62,257 bases of DNA, taken from the NCBI GenBank assembly GCA_017524785.1, contig JAFXUY010000125.1, forward strand, positions 1 through 62,257, written 5' to 3'. The notes beneath the pieces are model-generated. The model worked only from the letters and a program-made list of their open reading frames with translations. It was not told where the DNA came from and made no database searches. Positions 37,301 to 43,427 of this stretch are shown in pieces. Made by a program: the position numbers and the translations under genes. Position 1 is the stretch's first letter, and every line of letters begins with the position of its first letter. Source of the stretch: Bacteroidales bacterium. GTDB lineage: Bacteria; Bacteroidota; Bacteroidia; Bacteroidales; P3.

Positions 37301-39067
37301 GCGGGTCCAGCAGTAGGGGAAGGCCTGGGCATTGGGAGTGGTTGCAGGGATCTCATCAGCCTCGAAGCCCATGGTGTAGGGCAGGGTGGCGATAGTCACG
37401 CAAGCTGTGTGGAGCGAGACTACGCTGTAGTCCGAAGCGTCGGTGGCCGAGCAATTGGCAACGATACCAAAGGTGTAGCTGGTGTTGCCGGTGAGGCCGG
37501 TGACGGTGTAGGAAATGGCATTGGCGCCGGGAACGGCAGCGATGCCGGAGGCCACCAGGCTTGTGTCGGCCATATTGTAGATGCTGTAGGTGGCACCGGT
37601 GTTATAGCTGTCGGTCCACGAAAGGGTGGCACTGGTACCATCGACAGTGTCGACATTGGCGTTGGAGACCATGAAGCACGAAGGAGCCTCGTCGAGGACC
37701 ACGTCGTCGACATAGGCATACTGGGTAGCGGTGCCCCTCACCAGACGGAAAGCTATGTAGCTGTCGGTAGCGGGAGCATTCACGAAGTAAACAACATGAT
37801 TCTCGTAGGTAGAGCCAACCGGGACTGCGATGGTCTGAACCGTGGTGAAGGTGGTGTTGTCGGTGGGGTCGCTCATGGTGCCAACCTCAAGGTTGGAGCC
37901 ATAGCTCGAGCCGCCGCGCACCCAGAAGCTGAGCTGGACGTTGCTGACCGGCAGGGTCGCGTTGAGCTGCGGCAGGACAGCCAGCTGGTTGGTGGCATAT
38001 GATGTGGTGGTAGAGCTGTAGAAATAAAGGCTGCGGCTGCCCGTGCGAGGATAGCTGCTATAGGAATAGGGGTAGTAGTTGGAGGTACCGGTGGCATCGT
38101 TGATGCGGGTCCAGCAGTAGGGGAAGGCCTGGGCACTGGGAGTGGTGGCAGGTATCTCATCAGCCTCGAAGCCCATGGTGTAGGGCAAGGTGGAGATGGC
38201 CTCGCAAGCGGTGTGTCCGCTGACGGGAGCTGTAATGTCTGTAACATCGCCGCCACCGCAGTCGGTCATAACGGCGAACGCATAATCAGTGTTGGCGGCA
38301 AGACCGGTAACGGTGTAGGTCATGGCGGTAATGCCAGACTGTACGAGAGTGGTGTCGGTAGCAGTAACAGCATACACGCTATAGGTAGCGTTTGTGTTGA
38401 GCAGGTCATTCCAGGTAAGCGTCAAGCTGTTGCTGGTGGTGAGAGAGGCATTGACAGCCAGTCCTGTAACCTTGAAGCAGGTAGGAGGATTACCGTAAGC
38501 GAAGGTTGTCTTTGGAATGAAGGCACGGGTGGCACCGGTGATGTTGGCCACGCTAGTGCCGTTGTTGCCCTGCCAGCTGGCACCCGTCTTGGTGATTCCG
38601 TAGAAGGAAGCACTCTTGTAGGTGCCCTCGAGGGTGTTGTAGATCTCAACCATCAGGTTGCCGCCCTGATACATGTAGGGCGTGGTGAATTCAATGACCA
38701 TTGTGGACTGCGTGGCATCCAGAGAACCCGTGTAGACCGTCGTGGCATTGGTCATGTCGACGAAGGCTGACAACGTTGTGTCAGGAACCTCCATGATGTT
38801 GACCACAAAGTTGGCAACACCCCACGATGCCGTGGCAGGCGTGCTCAAGTAGTAGGTCAATCCCAGAATGGCTTCATTCTGCATACCGGCAAGCATGCTG
38901 GCGGGATAGACCGTCTGGCAGCGCACAAAGTCGTCGACATAGAGACCATAGACGGGCACATAATTATTAGTCGTTGTGCCGTCGGCAACAGTCAGCGTGC
39001 TCTGCGCTTGCGATGCGAATGGCAGCAACAGTGCCACAAGCATCAAAGTTCGTAGAAACTTTTGCAT
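31337..39067 (-). CDS. Giant modular T9SS-secreted surface protein (2576 aa)
   Basis: Secreted surface protein. The frame is open to 39109, but the ATG at 39067 is chosen because it yields a signal peptide (MQKFLRTLMLVALLLPFASQA) almost identical to that of the 6047-residue protein and has a good promoter upstream. Next come a TVADGTTTNNY module, fibronectin III-like and jelly-roll-like domains with a 268-residue tandem duplication, a second internal TTDNNAPVYGYYADAAQ module, and a VYAQDSYGDGW-type domain. The C-terminal third has about six divergent InlB-type repeats (VNDATMGTTNPAPGTY, GYRFVRWSTGE). The last 75 or so residues are a type A T9SS sorting domain ending KRVLVVR, nearly identical to that of the 6047-residue protein. 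The two are clearly paralogues at both ends. Ligand unknown. Confidence 0.92.
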   Translation of the reverse strand: MQKFLRTLMLVALLLPFASQAQSTLTVADGTTTNNYVPVYGLYVDDFVRCQTVYPASMLAGMQNEAILGLTYYLSTPATASWGVANFVVNIMEVPDTTLSAFVDMTNATTVYTGSLDATQSTMVIEFTTPYMYQGGNLMVEIYNTLEGTYKSASFYGITKTGASWQGNNGTSVANITGATRAFIPKTTFAYGNPPTCFKVTGLAVNASLTTSNSLTLTWNDLLNTNATYSVYAVTATDTTLVQSGITAMTYTVTGLAANTDYAFAVMTDCGGGDVTDITAPVSGHTACEAISTLPYTMGFEADEIPATTPSAQAFPYCWTRINDATGTSNYYPYSYSSYPRTGSRSLYFYSSTTTSYATNQLAVLPQLNATLPVSNVQLSFWVRGGSSYGSNLEVGTMSDPTDNTTFTTVQTIAVPVGSTYENHVVYFVNAPATDSYIAFRLVRGTATQYAYVDDVVLDEAPSCFMVSNANVDTVDGTSATLSWTDSYNTGATYSIYNMADTSLVASGIAAVPGANAISYTVTGLTGNTSYTFGIVANCSATDASDYSVVSLHTACVTIATLPYTMGFEADEIPATTPNAQAFPYCWTRINDATSSSYTYYPYSYSSYPRTGSRDLYFSSSTGSSYATNQLAVLPQIDATLPVNTLQLSFWVRGGSSYGSNLEVGTMSDPTDNTTFTTVQTIAVPAGSTYENHVVYFMNAPATDSYIAFRLVKGTGTQYAYVDDVVLDEAPSCFPVTNLTAFNITDSSVTLSWVDNMNNGATYTLMNGTTVVANNIPANADSIAVVGLSEGTIYTLSVVANCSADDASEPVSVTVQTMVSPTNAPYATGFESGEDCLWMTYNDNTNAWHIGSAVNNGGSNALYISNDNGVSNAYTVSGIQFSYATRPIMLSDSTYYVYGFDWKANGESSYDYLRAWLVPGQYIPTPGLTPGGTTSANGYINTTPDGWIDLNPAGGKMNLNTEWQNVADTILLESGLYTVVLMWANDVSGGTQPPVAVDNFSIAPYVPVPLIITNLHGDAIAHNAFTAVWNGNDRQTMWACGLQGPADTVINWFMTYSKSKPFFELTPNTTYNVYVKAYEPFLGYYGDSVMATVTTNDLPMNCAVIAEGTTTDNNAPVYGYYADAAQKVQSIYPASMLTSMVGQTFTSMHYFVSSGSSANWGSGTWYVRMGVTTQENLADGFDTTALTTYYTGNLSASTTDGMTITFDQPFTYNGGNLLVEFEQPTASGWTQCYFYGTSATSASFRGYGSGYGSTSLLNFLPQVQFCAPYTTTCFNIDHLVVENVTTTTAQVYWYPGNVETEWEVAYGTGDVDLTNPTTAIANQLLLSGLTADMDYWFYVRPVCDSVTYGNWTSTTFATLPTCGMINPANILVENLTNNSVTFIVNGELDYGTMHHFTVDYWTDGGDTVTAVSTGNSVVLNNLQSNTTYYVTFTANCDANGTDNSRIAGPYTFNTACDAIAIPFVEDFEAESTTLNCWSMSGNGSWSIGTGDYSIATGAYSGTYNARITHSSTGNVTKLISPVLDGGDNGIQLQFAHVQRSWAGDIDELRVYTRASDSTDWQLQATYTDAYATWTVETLNISNPVYQVAFEMTDSYGYGVGVDSVVFNLPPSCMPVANLAVDSVTATSVTISWTDNTNTDATYTIYNDSTVVATGITGNTYTVNGLTASTGYTFGVVANCSATSAADMVTVNATTDCANGSCSITVYAQDSYGDGWSNSTLTFEQNGATVATYSMPSQDLYSTVIYDTFQLNVCGDAPLTLSWTSASSWDNEASFTIVNANGAILNSVSDASTLTGLFATLNNPCSNDTTGGDTTVVVPDTISITFAVNDATMGTTNPAPGTYQYEEGTVFSVTAVPNAGYHLADWTITMNIPGYGPMSYNLGTTEATIGDTASLDFDGIIITALFASDSTSDTTATCDPITVFPYTQDFSAAPACWSVIDADGDGYNWELIAGAVHSASYDNNVGALTPDNWLVTPQFQLAAGTNYEVTWNANPQDTSWPAEHYGIFVSTTTADTAAFTLLQEWTLTAAGNVPVVNLNSYAGQTIYLAFRHWNCTDMFRIAIDNFQLREAAGANQVTVTLTQNNPMYGSVNGGGVYTIGDSVTVTATPAANYMFVNWADANGATVSTANPYTFVAATDITLQAIFQADNSQADSIVVTYTVNDTTMGSITPSGDHYVHVGDAIQAAATPNAGYMLDAWVLTTYLSGTAVGADTITTDSLGFANPMNFGTLPQVYADYGATITVTAIFAVDTNTSADDITIVLAVNDATMGTTNPAPGTYTFAVGDSASVTAIANNGYHFVNWVVSMGGAVVDSSLTAATYSIDALPAMLAGMTLNVMANFAADSTPQPATWTVSLSSADETMGTVSPAGDTEVADGASFTATATPNAGYQFSAWMSGNTVVSIEATYTFTVTTNIALVAVFLPDSVVPETRYHVTGEVNDATMGYVSGSGYYVDGTVATLTAHAYEGYRFVRWSTGETTETINITVDGEDVTVTAYFEAVTGIEDADMDDVTVYSTDSKIVVRGAEGSVVYVFDVNGRLVNSTNNAAETVEFRMANTGVYLVKVGAAPAKRVLVVR
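36875..38215 (-). repeat. Tandem 804-bp intragenic duplication
   Basis: Two copies of a unit containing TLPYTMGFEADEIPATTP, AFPYCWTRINDAT and YAYVDDVVLDEAPSCF. The shared stretch CTCGAAGCCCATGGTGTAGG begins at 37361 and again at 38165, a spacing of 804 bp or 268 codons. Confidence 0.9.
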
Positions 39068-39209
39068 GATGTTTTGTTTTAAAGGGTTAATATGAAATTT
39101 ATTTAACATTTTGTTTTTCCCTATATTCTTGTCCGCCTATACCTCTGCCTTTTGTGTAGATGCTGACTTCCTTGCATTTACACATTTCGGGGGCAAAAGG
39201 TACAACATG

Positions 39210-39240
39210 CAAAGGTAAGAAACATTTTTCACCTAACAAA
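39210..39240 (-). promoter_or_regulatory. Bacteroidota sigma-A promoter of the 2576-aa gene
   Basis: On the minus strand there is a -33 box TTTG (39240-39237), a 19-nt spacer and a -7 box TACCTTTG (39217-39210), about 143 nt upstream of the ATG at 39067. A near copy of the -7 region (GCAAAAGGTA at 39193-39202) lies just downstream and may be a second, poorer start site. Confidence 0.75.
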
Positions 39241-39401
39241 GAAGCAAATACAAAGTTTAACATTCCCCCATTCATATTTCACTGATTTACAACACATAGA
39301 CACCTAAACTTTAACTTTTTGCCACCACCCTCCCCCACCCCGTCGTCCGGCCTCGCACCGACACCTCTCCAGCACCCCGTCAGGCAGCCCCAAAAGCGGT
39401 A

Positions 39402-39480
39402 TGTTCTTATGTTGTTCTTATGTTGTTCTTATGTTGTTCTTTAGTTTTTTTCTAAAGAACAACATAAGAACAACATGTTA
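39402..39480. repeat. Palindromic 11-nt tandem-repeat element, copy C (variant unit)
   Basis: The architecture matches copies A and B but the unit is GTTCTTATGTT. Three units and GTTCTTTAG form the left arm. The segments 39420-39444 and 39452-39476 are a perfect 25-bp inverted repeat around a loop of seven T. The right side ends TGTTAACA. It lies between the divergent 2576-residue gene and aminopeptidase P gene. Elsewhere in this 580-nt gap (39068-39647) I see only the promoter at 39210-39240 and AT-rich sequence, with no convincing promoter for the plus-strand gene. Confidence 0.9.
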
Positions 39481-39647
39481 ACACCTATGGAACAGAGGTA
39501 GTTAGCAGCAACCCAGTATGTGGTTGTCAGAGAAAAGTCTGGTTATTAGACGATTATGCGTTTTAGGAGGGGCAACACAATAATACGGCGTGCATTGCGT
39601 TATAACAGCGTATACGTGCACGAAAAATTAAAACAGATACGTAAAAT

Positions 39648-41030
39648 ATGTTCAAAAAAGAGACCTACATGGCACGCCGCGAGCAGCTCCGCAAGGACAT
39701 GGGCCACGGCATCATCATCATCCCGGGCAACCACGAGGCACCCTGCAACTACAAGGACAATACCTACTGGTTCCGCCAAGACAGCACATTCCTCTACTTC
39801 TTCGGCCTGCAGCGCGAAGACCTGGTGGGCGTGATAGACTGCGACAACGGCAAGGACTATATCTTCGCCAACGACTACGACATCGACGACATCATCTGGA
39901 CGGGTCCGCTGCCGAGCGTGAAGGAGCTGGCTGCCAGCGTGGGCGTAGCCAACACGGGCAACCTCAAGGCCCTTCAGCGTTTCGTCGACAACCATGCCAC
40001 CGCGAAATTCCACTACCTGCCGCCCTACCGCGCCGACATCACACGCCAGATGAGCGAGTTGCTGGGCATCAAGTACAATGCGGTGAACCGCTATGCATCG
40101 CTCGACCTCATCCTGGCCTGCGTCAAGCAGCGCAGCATAAAGAGTGCCGAGGAGATTCGCGAGATTGAGAAGGCCATCGAGACGGCCTACAACATGCATG
40201 TTGGCGCCATGAAGCTGGCCATGCCTGGCCGCTACGAATACGAGCTGGCGGGCTTCATGGAGGGCGAGGCATGGAAGGGCAACGGCCCCGTGAGCTTCCC
40301 TGTCATCATGACCATCCACGGCGAGACACTGCACAACCACGGCCACAACAACAAGCTGGTCAAGGGTCGCATGCTGGTGATGGACGCCGGCGCCGAGACG
40401 GCCATGAACTACTGCAGCGACATCACGCGCTCGGTGCCCGTGGGCGGCAAGTTCGACGCCCGCCAGAAGGCCATCTACGAGATAGTGCTCTCGGCGAACC
40501 TCGAGGCCATCAAGGTCACCAAGCCCGGCATCACCTACAAGGAGGTGCACCAGGCTGCCAGTCGCAAGCTGGCCGAGGGCTACAAGGGCCTCGGCATACT
40601 GAAGGGCAAGGTGGACGACATCGTGGAGGCCGGCGCCCACAGCCTGCTGATGCCCCACGGCCTGGGCCATATGATGGGCCTCGACGTGCACGATATGGAG
40701 AACTACGGCCAGATCAACGTGGGCTACGACAAGGAGACACGTCCCAGCGAGCAGTTCGGCCTGGGCAGCCTGCGCTGCGGCCGCAAACTGCAGCCGGGCT
40801 TCGTCATCACCGACGAGCCGGGATGCTACTTCATCCCCGCCCTCATCGACAAGTGGAAAGCCGAGGGCAAATGCAAGGAATTCATCAACTACCGCGAGCT
40901 GGAGAAGTGGAAAGACTTCGGCGGCATCCGCATCGAGGACGATGTGCTGGTGACCAAGACCGGCTGCCGCGTCCTCGGCAAGCCGATACCCAAGACCGTG
41001 AATGAAATCGAGGCCACAATGGCCAAGTGA
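39648..41030 (+). CDS. pepP: Xaa-Pro aminopeptidase (aminopeptidase P, M24B)
   Basis: Removes an N-terminal residue that precedes proline, in the cytosol. The 460 residues have an N-terminal creatinase-like domain (about 1-165, with TYWFRQDSTFLYFFG) and a C-terminal pita-bread catalytic domain. The five expected metal ligands are visible: Asp246 (MDAGAE), Asp258 (YCSDITR), His341 (HGLGHMMGLDVHD), Glu390 (TDEPGCYF) and Glu430 (RIEDD). Full length with no breaks. The ATG at 39648 is kept; the ATG at residue 8 is a possible alternative. It is transcribed away from the giant surface protein gene, and the TGS-kinase gene follows 205 nt downstream on the same strand. Confidence 0.93.
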   Translation: MFKKETYMARREQLRKDMGHGIIIIPGNHEAPCNYKDNTYWFRQDSTFLYFFGLQREDLVGVIDCDNGKDYIFANDYDIDDIIWTGPLPSVKELAASVGVANTGNLKALQRFVDNHATAKFHYLPPYRADITRQMSELLGIKYNAVNRYASLDLILACVKQRSIKSAEEIREIEKAIETAYNMHVGAMKLAMPGRYEYELAGFMEGEAWKGNGPVSFPVIMTIHGETLHNHGHNNKLVKGRMLVMDAGAETAMNYCSDITRSVPVGGKFDARQKAIYEIVLSANLEAIKVTKPGITYKEVHQAASRKLAEGYKGLGILKGKVDDIVEAGAHSLLMPHGLGHMMGLDVHDMENYGQINVGYDKETRPSEQFGLGSLRCGRKLQPGFVITDEPGCYFIPALIDKWKAEGKCKEFINYRELEKWKDFGGIRIEDDVLVTKTGCRVLGKPIPKTVNEIEATMAK

Positions 41031-41050
41031 TATTTTTCCCCGCCTGCGGC

Positions 41051-41205
41051 GGAAATCCTGGAAATCCTGGAAATCTATAGGCAACCATCGTCGTTTCATA
41101 TTAAATCTTGGAAATCCATAAAAATCCAAATTTAAATAGATTTCAAAGATTTGCTTGATGCAAGTTTAAAGAGACAATGATTTCCAAGATTTCCAAGATT
41201 TCGCG
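41051..41205. repeat. Inverted array of 9-nt GGAAATC-type units
   Basis: Three units GGAAATCCT/CTA (41051-41077) on the left face three units GATTTCCAA/GCG (41179-41205) on the right, with a further GGAAATCC at 41110-41117 between them. The arms could pair over about 25 bp with mismatches. The outer flanks CCGCCTGCGGC and GCGAAGCGG also resemble each other in inverted order. The element fills most of the gap between the aminopeptidase and the TGS-kinase genes, its right arm ending about 30 nt before the kinase start. Confidence 0.8.
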
Positions 41206-41235
41206 AAGCGGAAGATAAATAAAGAAACAAAGATT

Positions 41236-42927
41236 ATGACTGACGTAGAGATTGTGCTTGCCAACACCGGCGAGCAGAAGATGGTGCCGCAAGGCACGAC
41301 GGTGACCGAGCTGGCCGAGGAGTACGCCAAACAGCAAGCCGAGAAGGGCGAGCCGCTGCGCTGGCCGATACTAGGTGCGTTGGTGAACAACAAAGTGGAG
41401 CCCTTGCAGTACCGCATCTATAACCCCAAGAACATCCAGCTGCTGGACATCGCGAGCCGCCAAGGTTTCCGCATGTACCGCAATTCACTGTGCTTCATGC
41501 TCTACACAGCCGTGCACGACTGCTACCCCAAAGCGAAGATGAGCATCGACCACTCGCTGCAGAACGGCTTCTACTGCCGCATCGAGTCGGCCGTGGAGGG
41601 CTTCGAGCTGCCGAGCCAGATGGAGGTGTGCAGCGCCGTGCGCGACCGCATGATAGCCTTGCAGGAGCAAGACATACCCTTCACCAGCAAGACCATGCTG
41701 CTCAAGGACGCCATCGAGCTGATCCGCCCGCGCCACATGGAGAAGACCCTCGATATCCTGGAGCACCTGCGGCAGATATACATACAGATGAACTTCCTGG
41801 GCGACACGGTGCACAAAATCGGCGACAAACTGGCCCCATCGACGGGCTGCATCACCACATGGGACTTCCGCACCTACGAGGACGGCTACCTGCTTATGTG
41901 CGCCGACCCCGAACACCCCGACAAACTGTCGCTCTACACCGAGACGCCGAAGCTCTTTGCCATCTTCCGTGAGCACTACCAGTGGACAAAGCTCATGCAC
42001 ATGTCGACCATATCGGACTACAACCGCATCGTTTACAACGGCGGTGGACAGGACCTGATACTGCTGGCCGAGGCGCTGCACGAGAAGAAGTATGCCGAGA
42101 TTGCCGACCAGGTGCGGCAGAGCGGTGCCCGCATGGTGCTGCTTGCCGGTCCAAGCAGTTCCGGCAAGACCACCTCGTGCCGCCGATTGAGCGTACAGCT
42201 GGCGGTGCTTGGCTACGACGTCAACCAGATGTCGCTCGACGACTACTTCCTCGGTCGCGACCGCACACCCAAGCAACCCAACGGAGAATACGACTTCGAG
42301 TGCGTAGAAGCCCTCGACATACCCTTGCTCAACGAGCACCTCAACGCCCTGTTCCGCGGCGAGGAGGTGAAGATACCGACCTACGACTTCGTCAAGGGCG
42401 AGCCATACTACAGCGGCAAGACGCTGAAGCTTGGTCCCCGCAGTATACTGGTGGTAGAGGGTATCCACGCCCTGAACCCCAAGCTGACGGCCGAGATCGA
42501 CGAGGGGCTGAAGTACAAAGTCTACGTCAGTGCCCTGACACAGCTTTCTGTCGACGACCAGAACATCATCCACGGCACCGACAACCGCTTGGTGCGCCGC
42601 ATTGTGAGGGACAACAACTTCCGCGGATGGAACGCCTACGAGACCCTGCGCCGCTGGCCCGACGTGGTGCGCGGCGAGCGCAAGCATATATTCCCCTATC
42701 AGGAGAATGCCAATGTGATGTTCAACAGTGCACTGCTCTACGAGCTGGGCGTGCTGAAACGCTATGCCGAACCGCTGCTGAAGCAGGTGCCCGAGGACTG
42801 CGAAGAATACTCCAGCGCGCGCCAGCTGCTGAACTTCTCGGAGCTGATACTGCCGATAGACGACAAGTTCATACCCTACAACAGCATCATGCGCGAGTTT
42901 CTGGGCGGCAGCGCTTTTGCGTATTAA
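41236..42927 (+). CDS. TGS-domain nucleoside kinase (uridine kinase / phosphoribulokinase-like)
   Basis: Probably phosphorylates uridine or a related nucleoside with ATP; the substrate is inferred from the family. Residues about 1-75 form a TGS domain (MVPQGTTVTELAEEYA, LGALVNNKV), and about 80-220 resemble the second additional domain of threonyl-tRNA synthetases (HSLQNGFYCRI). A P-loop kinase domain starts near 300: Walker A GPSSSGKT (305-312), MSLDDYFLGRDRTP, YDFECVEALD and VVEGIHALNP. This fusion of synthetase-like regulatory parts to a uridine kinase fold is common in Bacteroidota. It has the full length of the family (about 555-565 residues). The last 4 nt overlap the 3' end of aroK on the other strand. 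Confidence 0.88.
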   Translation: MTDVEIVLANTGEQKMVPQGTTVTELAEEYAKQQAEKGEPLRWPILGALVNNKVEPLQYRIYNPKNIQLLDIASRQGFRMYRNSLCFMLYTAVHDCYPKAKMSIDHSLQNGFYCRIESAVEGFELPSQMEVCSAVRDRMIALQEQDIPFTSKTMLLKDAIELIRPRHMEKTLDILEHLRQIYIQMNFLGDTVHKIGDKLAPSTGCITTWDFRTYEDGYLLMCADPEHPDKLSLYTETPKLFAIFREHYQWTKLMHMSTISDYNRIVYNGGGQDLILLAEALHEKKYAEIADQVRQSGARMVLLAGPSSSGKTTSCRRLSVQLAVLGYDVNQMSLDDYFLGRDRTPKQPNGEYDFECVEALDIPLLNEHLNALFRGEEVKIPTYDFVKGEPYYSGKTLKLGPRSILVVEGIHALNPKLTAEIDEGLKYKVYVSALTQLSVDDQNIIHGTDNRLVRRIVRDNNFRGWNAYETLRRWPDVVRGERKHIFPYQENANVMFNSALLYELGVLKRYAEPLLKQVPEDCEEYSSARQLLNFSELILPIDDKFIPYNSIMREFLGGSAFAY

Positions 42928-43397
42928 AACTGGGGATTTGTTCCGTCGATGACAATGGGAGCCTTGAGATATATGGGCTCCCTTTCTTTTAGTCCTTCGG
43001 CTATGCGGGCACGCATGTCCTCCTCGGGGAGGCCGTGGAGCTTGGGACGCGGGTTGCGGCTGCGCAGGGCTCGTGCCACGAGGGCCTCGACAGGCATCTG
43101 AAGGTAGATGGCGGTACCGTGGGCGAGGATGAAGTCCATGTTGCCGCTGTGGCAGGGTGTGCCGCCACCACAGGCAATGACAATATTGTCGAGGTCGGCG
43201 GTGGAGTGCAGCATCTGGGTCTCGAGGCGGCGGAAAGCCTCTTCGCCGAAGGTCTCGAAGAAACGCGGCACGGTATAGTGATAGCGCTGTTCGAAAGCAC
43301 GGTCGAGGTCGAGAAATTCAAGTCCTTTCTCGGCCGCCATCCTTCGTCCGAAGGTCGACTTGCCGCTGTACATATATCCTACGAGGTAGTATTTCAT
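42924..43397 (-). CDS. aroK: Shikimate kinase
   Basis: Phosphorylates shikimate at the 3-hydroxyl with ATP, the fifth step of chorismate synthesis in the cytosol. Of 157 residues, 7-14 form the Walker A loop GYMYSGKS, the shikimate-binding FLDLDRAFEQR follows near 28-38, the glycine-rich CGGGTP lies near 75, and the lid region has RNPRPKL. It is slightly shorter than the usual 165-175 residues but has all the parts. It is the last gene of the minus-strand run after recN (30-nt gap). Its last codons overlap the end of the convergent TGS-kinase gene by 4 nt, and its 3' coding part carries a hairpin that could terminate that opposite gene. Confidence 0.9.
   Translation of the reverse strand: MKYYLVGYMYSGKSTFGRRMAAEKGLEFLDLDRAFEQRYHYTVPRFFETFGEEAFRRLETQMLHSTADLDNIVIACGGGTPCHSGNMDFILAHGTAIYLQMPVEALVARALRSRNPRPKLHGLPEEDMRARIAEGLKEREPIYLKAPIVIDGTNPQF
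42957..42990 (+). terminator. Possible terminator of the TGS-kinase gene, inside aroK
   Basis: GGGAGCC (42957-42963) and GGCTCCC (42976-42982) can form a 7-bp stem with a 12-nt loop, followed on the plus strand by TTTCTTTT. It lies 30 nt past the kinase stop and within the 3' coding part of aroK. The stem is short, so confidence is moderate. Confidence 0.5.
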
Positions 43398-43427
43398 GTA
43401 TACTGTAGTTAAGTAGGCAGTAGTATT

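Noticed and set aside
39402..39480. Possible CRISPR-like repeats
   Set aside because: The 11-nt units are directly adjacent with no spacers and turn into inverted copies, and no cas gene is present.
39556..39834. Plus-strand 92-codon frame overlapping the pepP start
   Set aside because: It overlaps the well-supported aminopeptidase in another frame and has no family pattern.
39600..41129. 509-codon minus-strand open frame opposite pepP
   Set aside because: Antisense in the same codon register as a gene whose metal ligands are all present; a by-product of codon bias.
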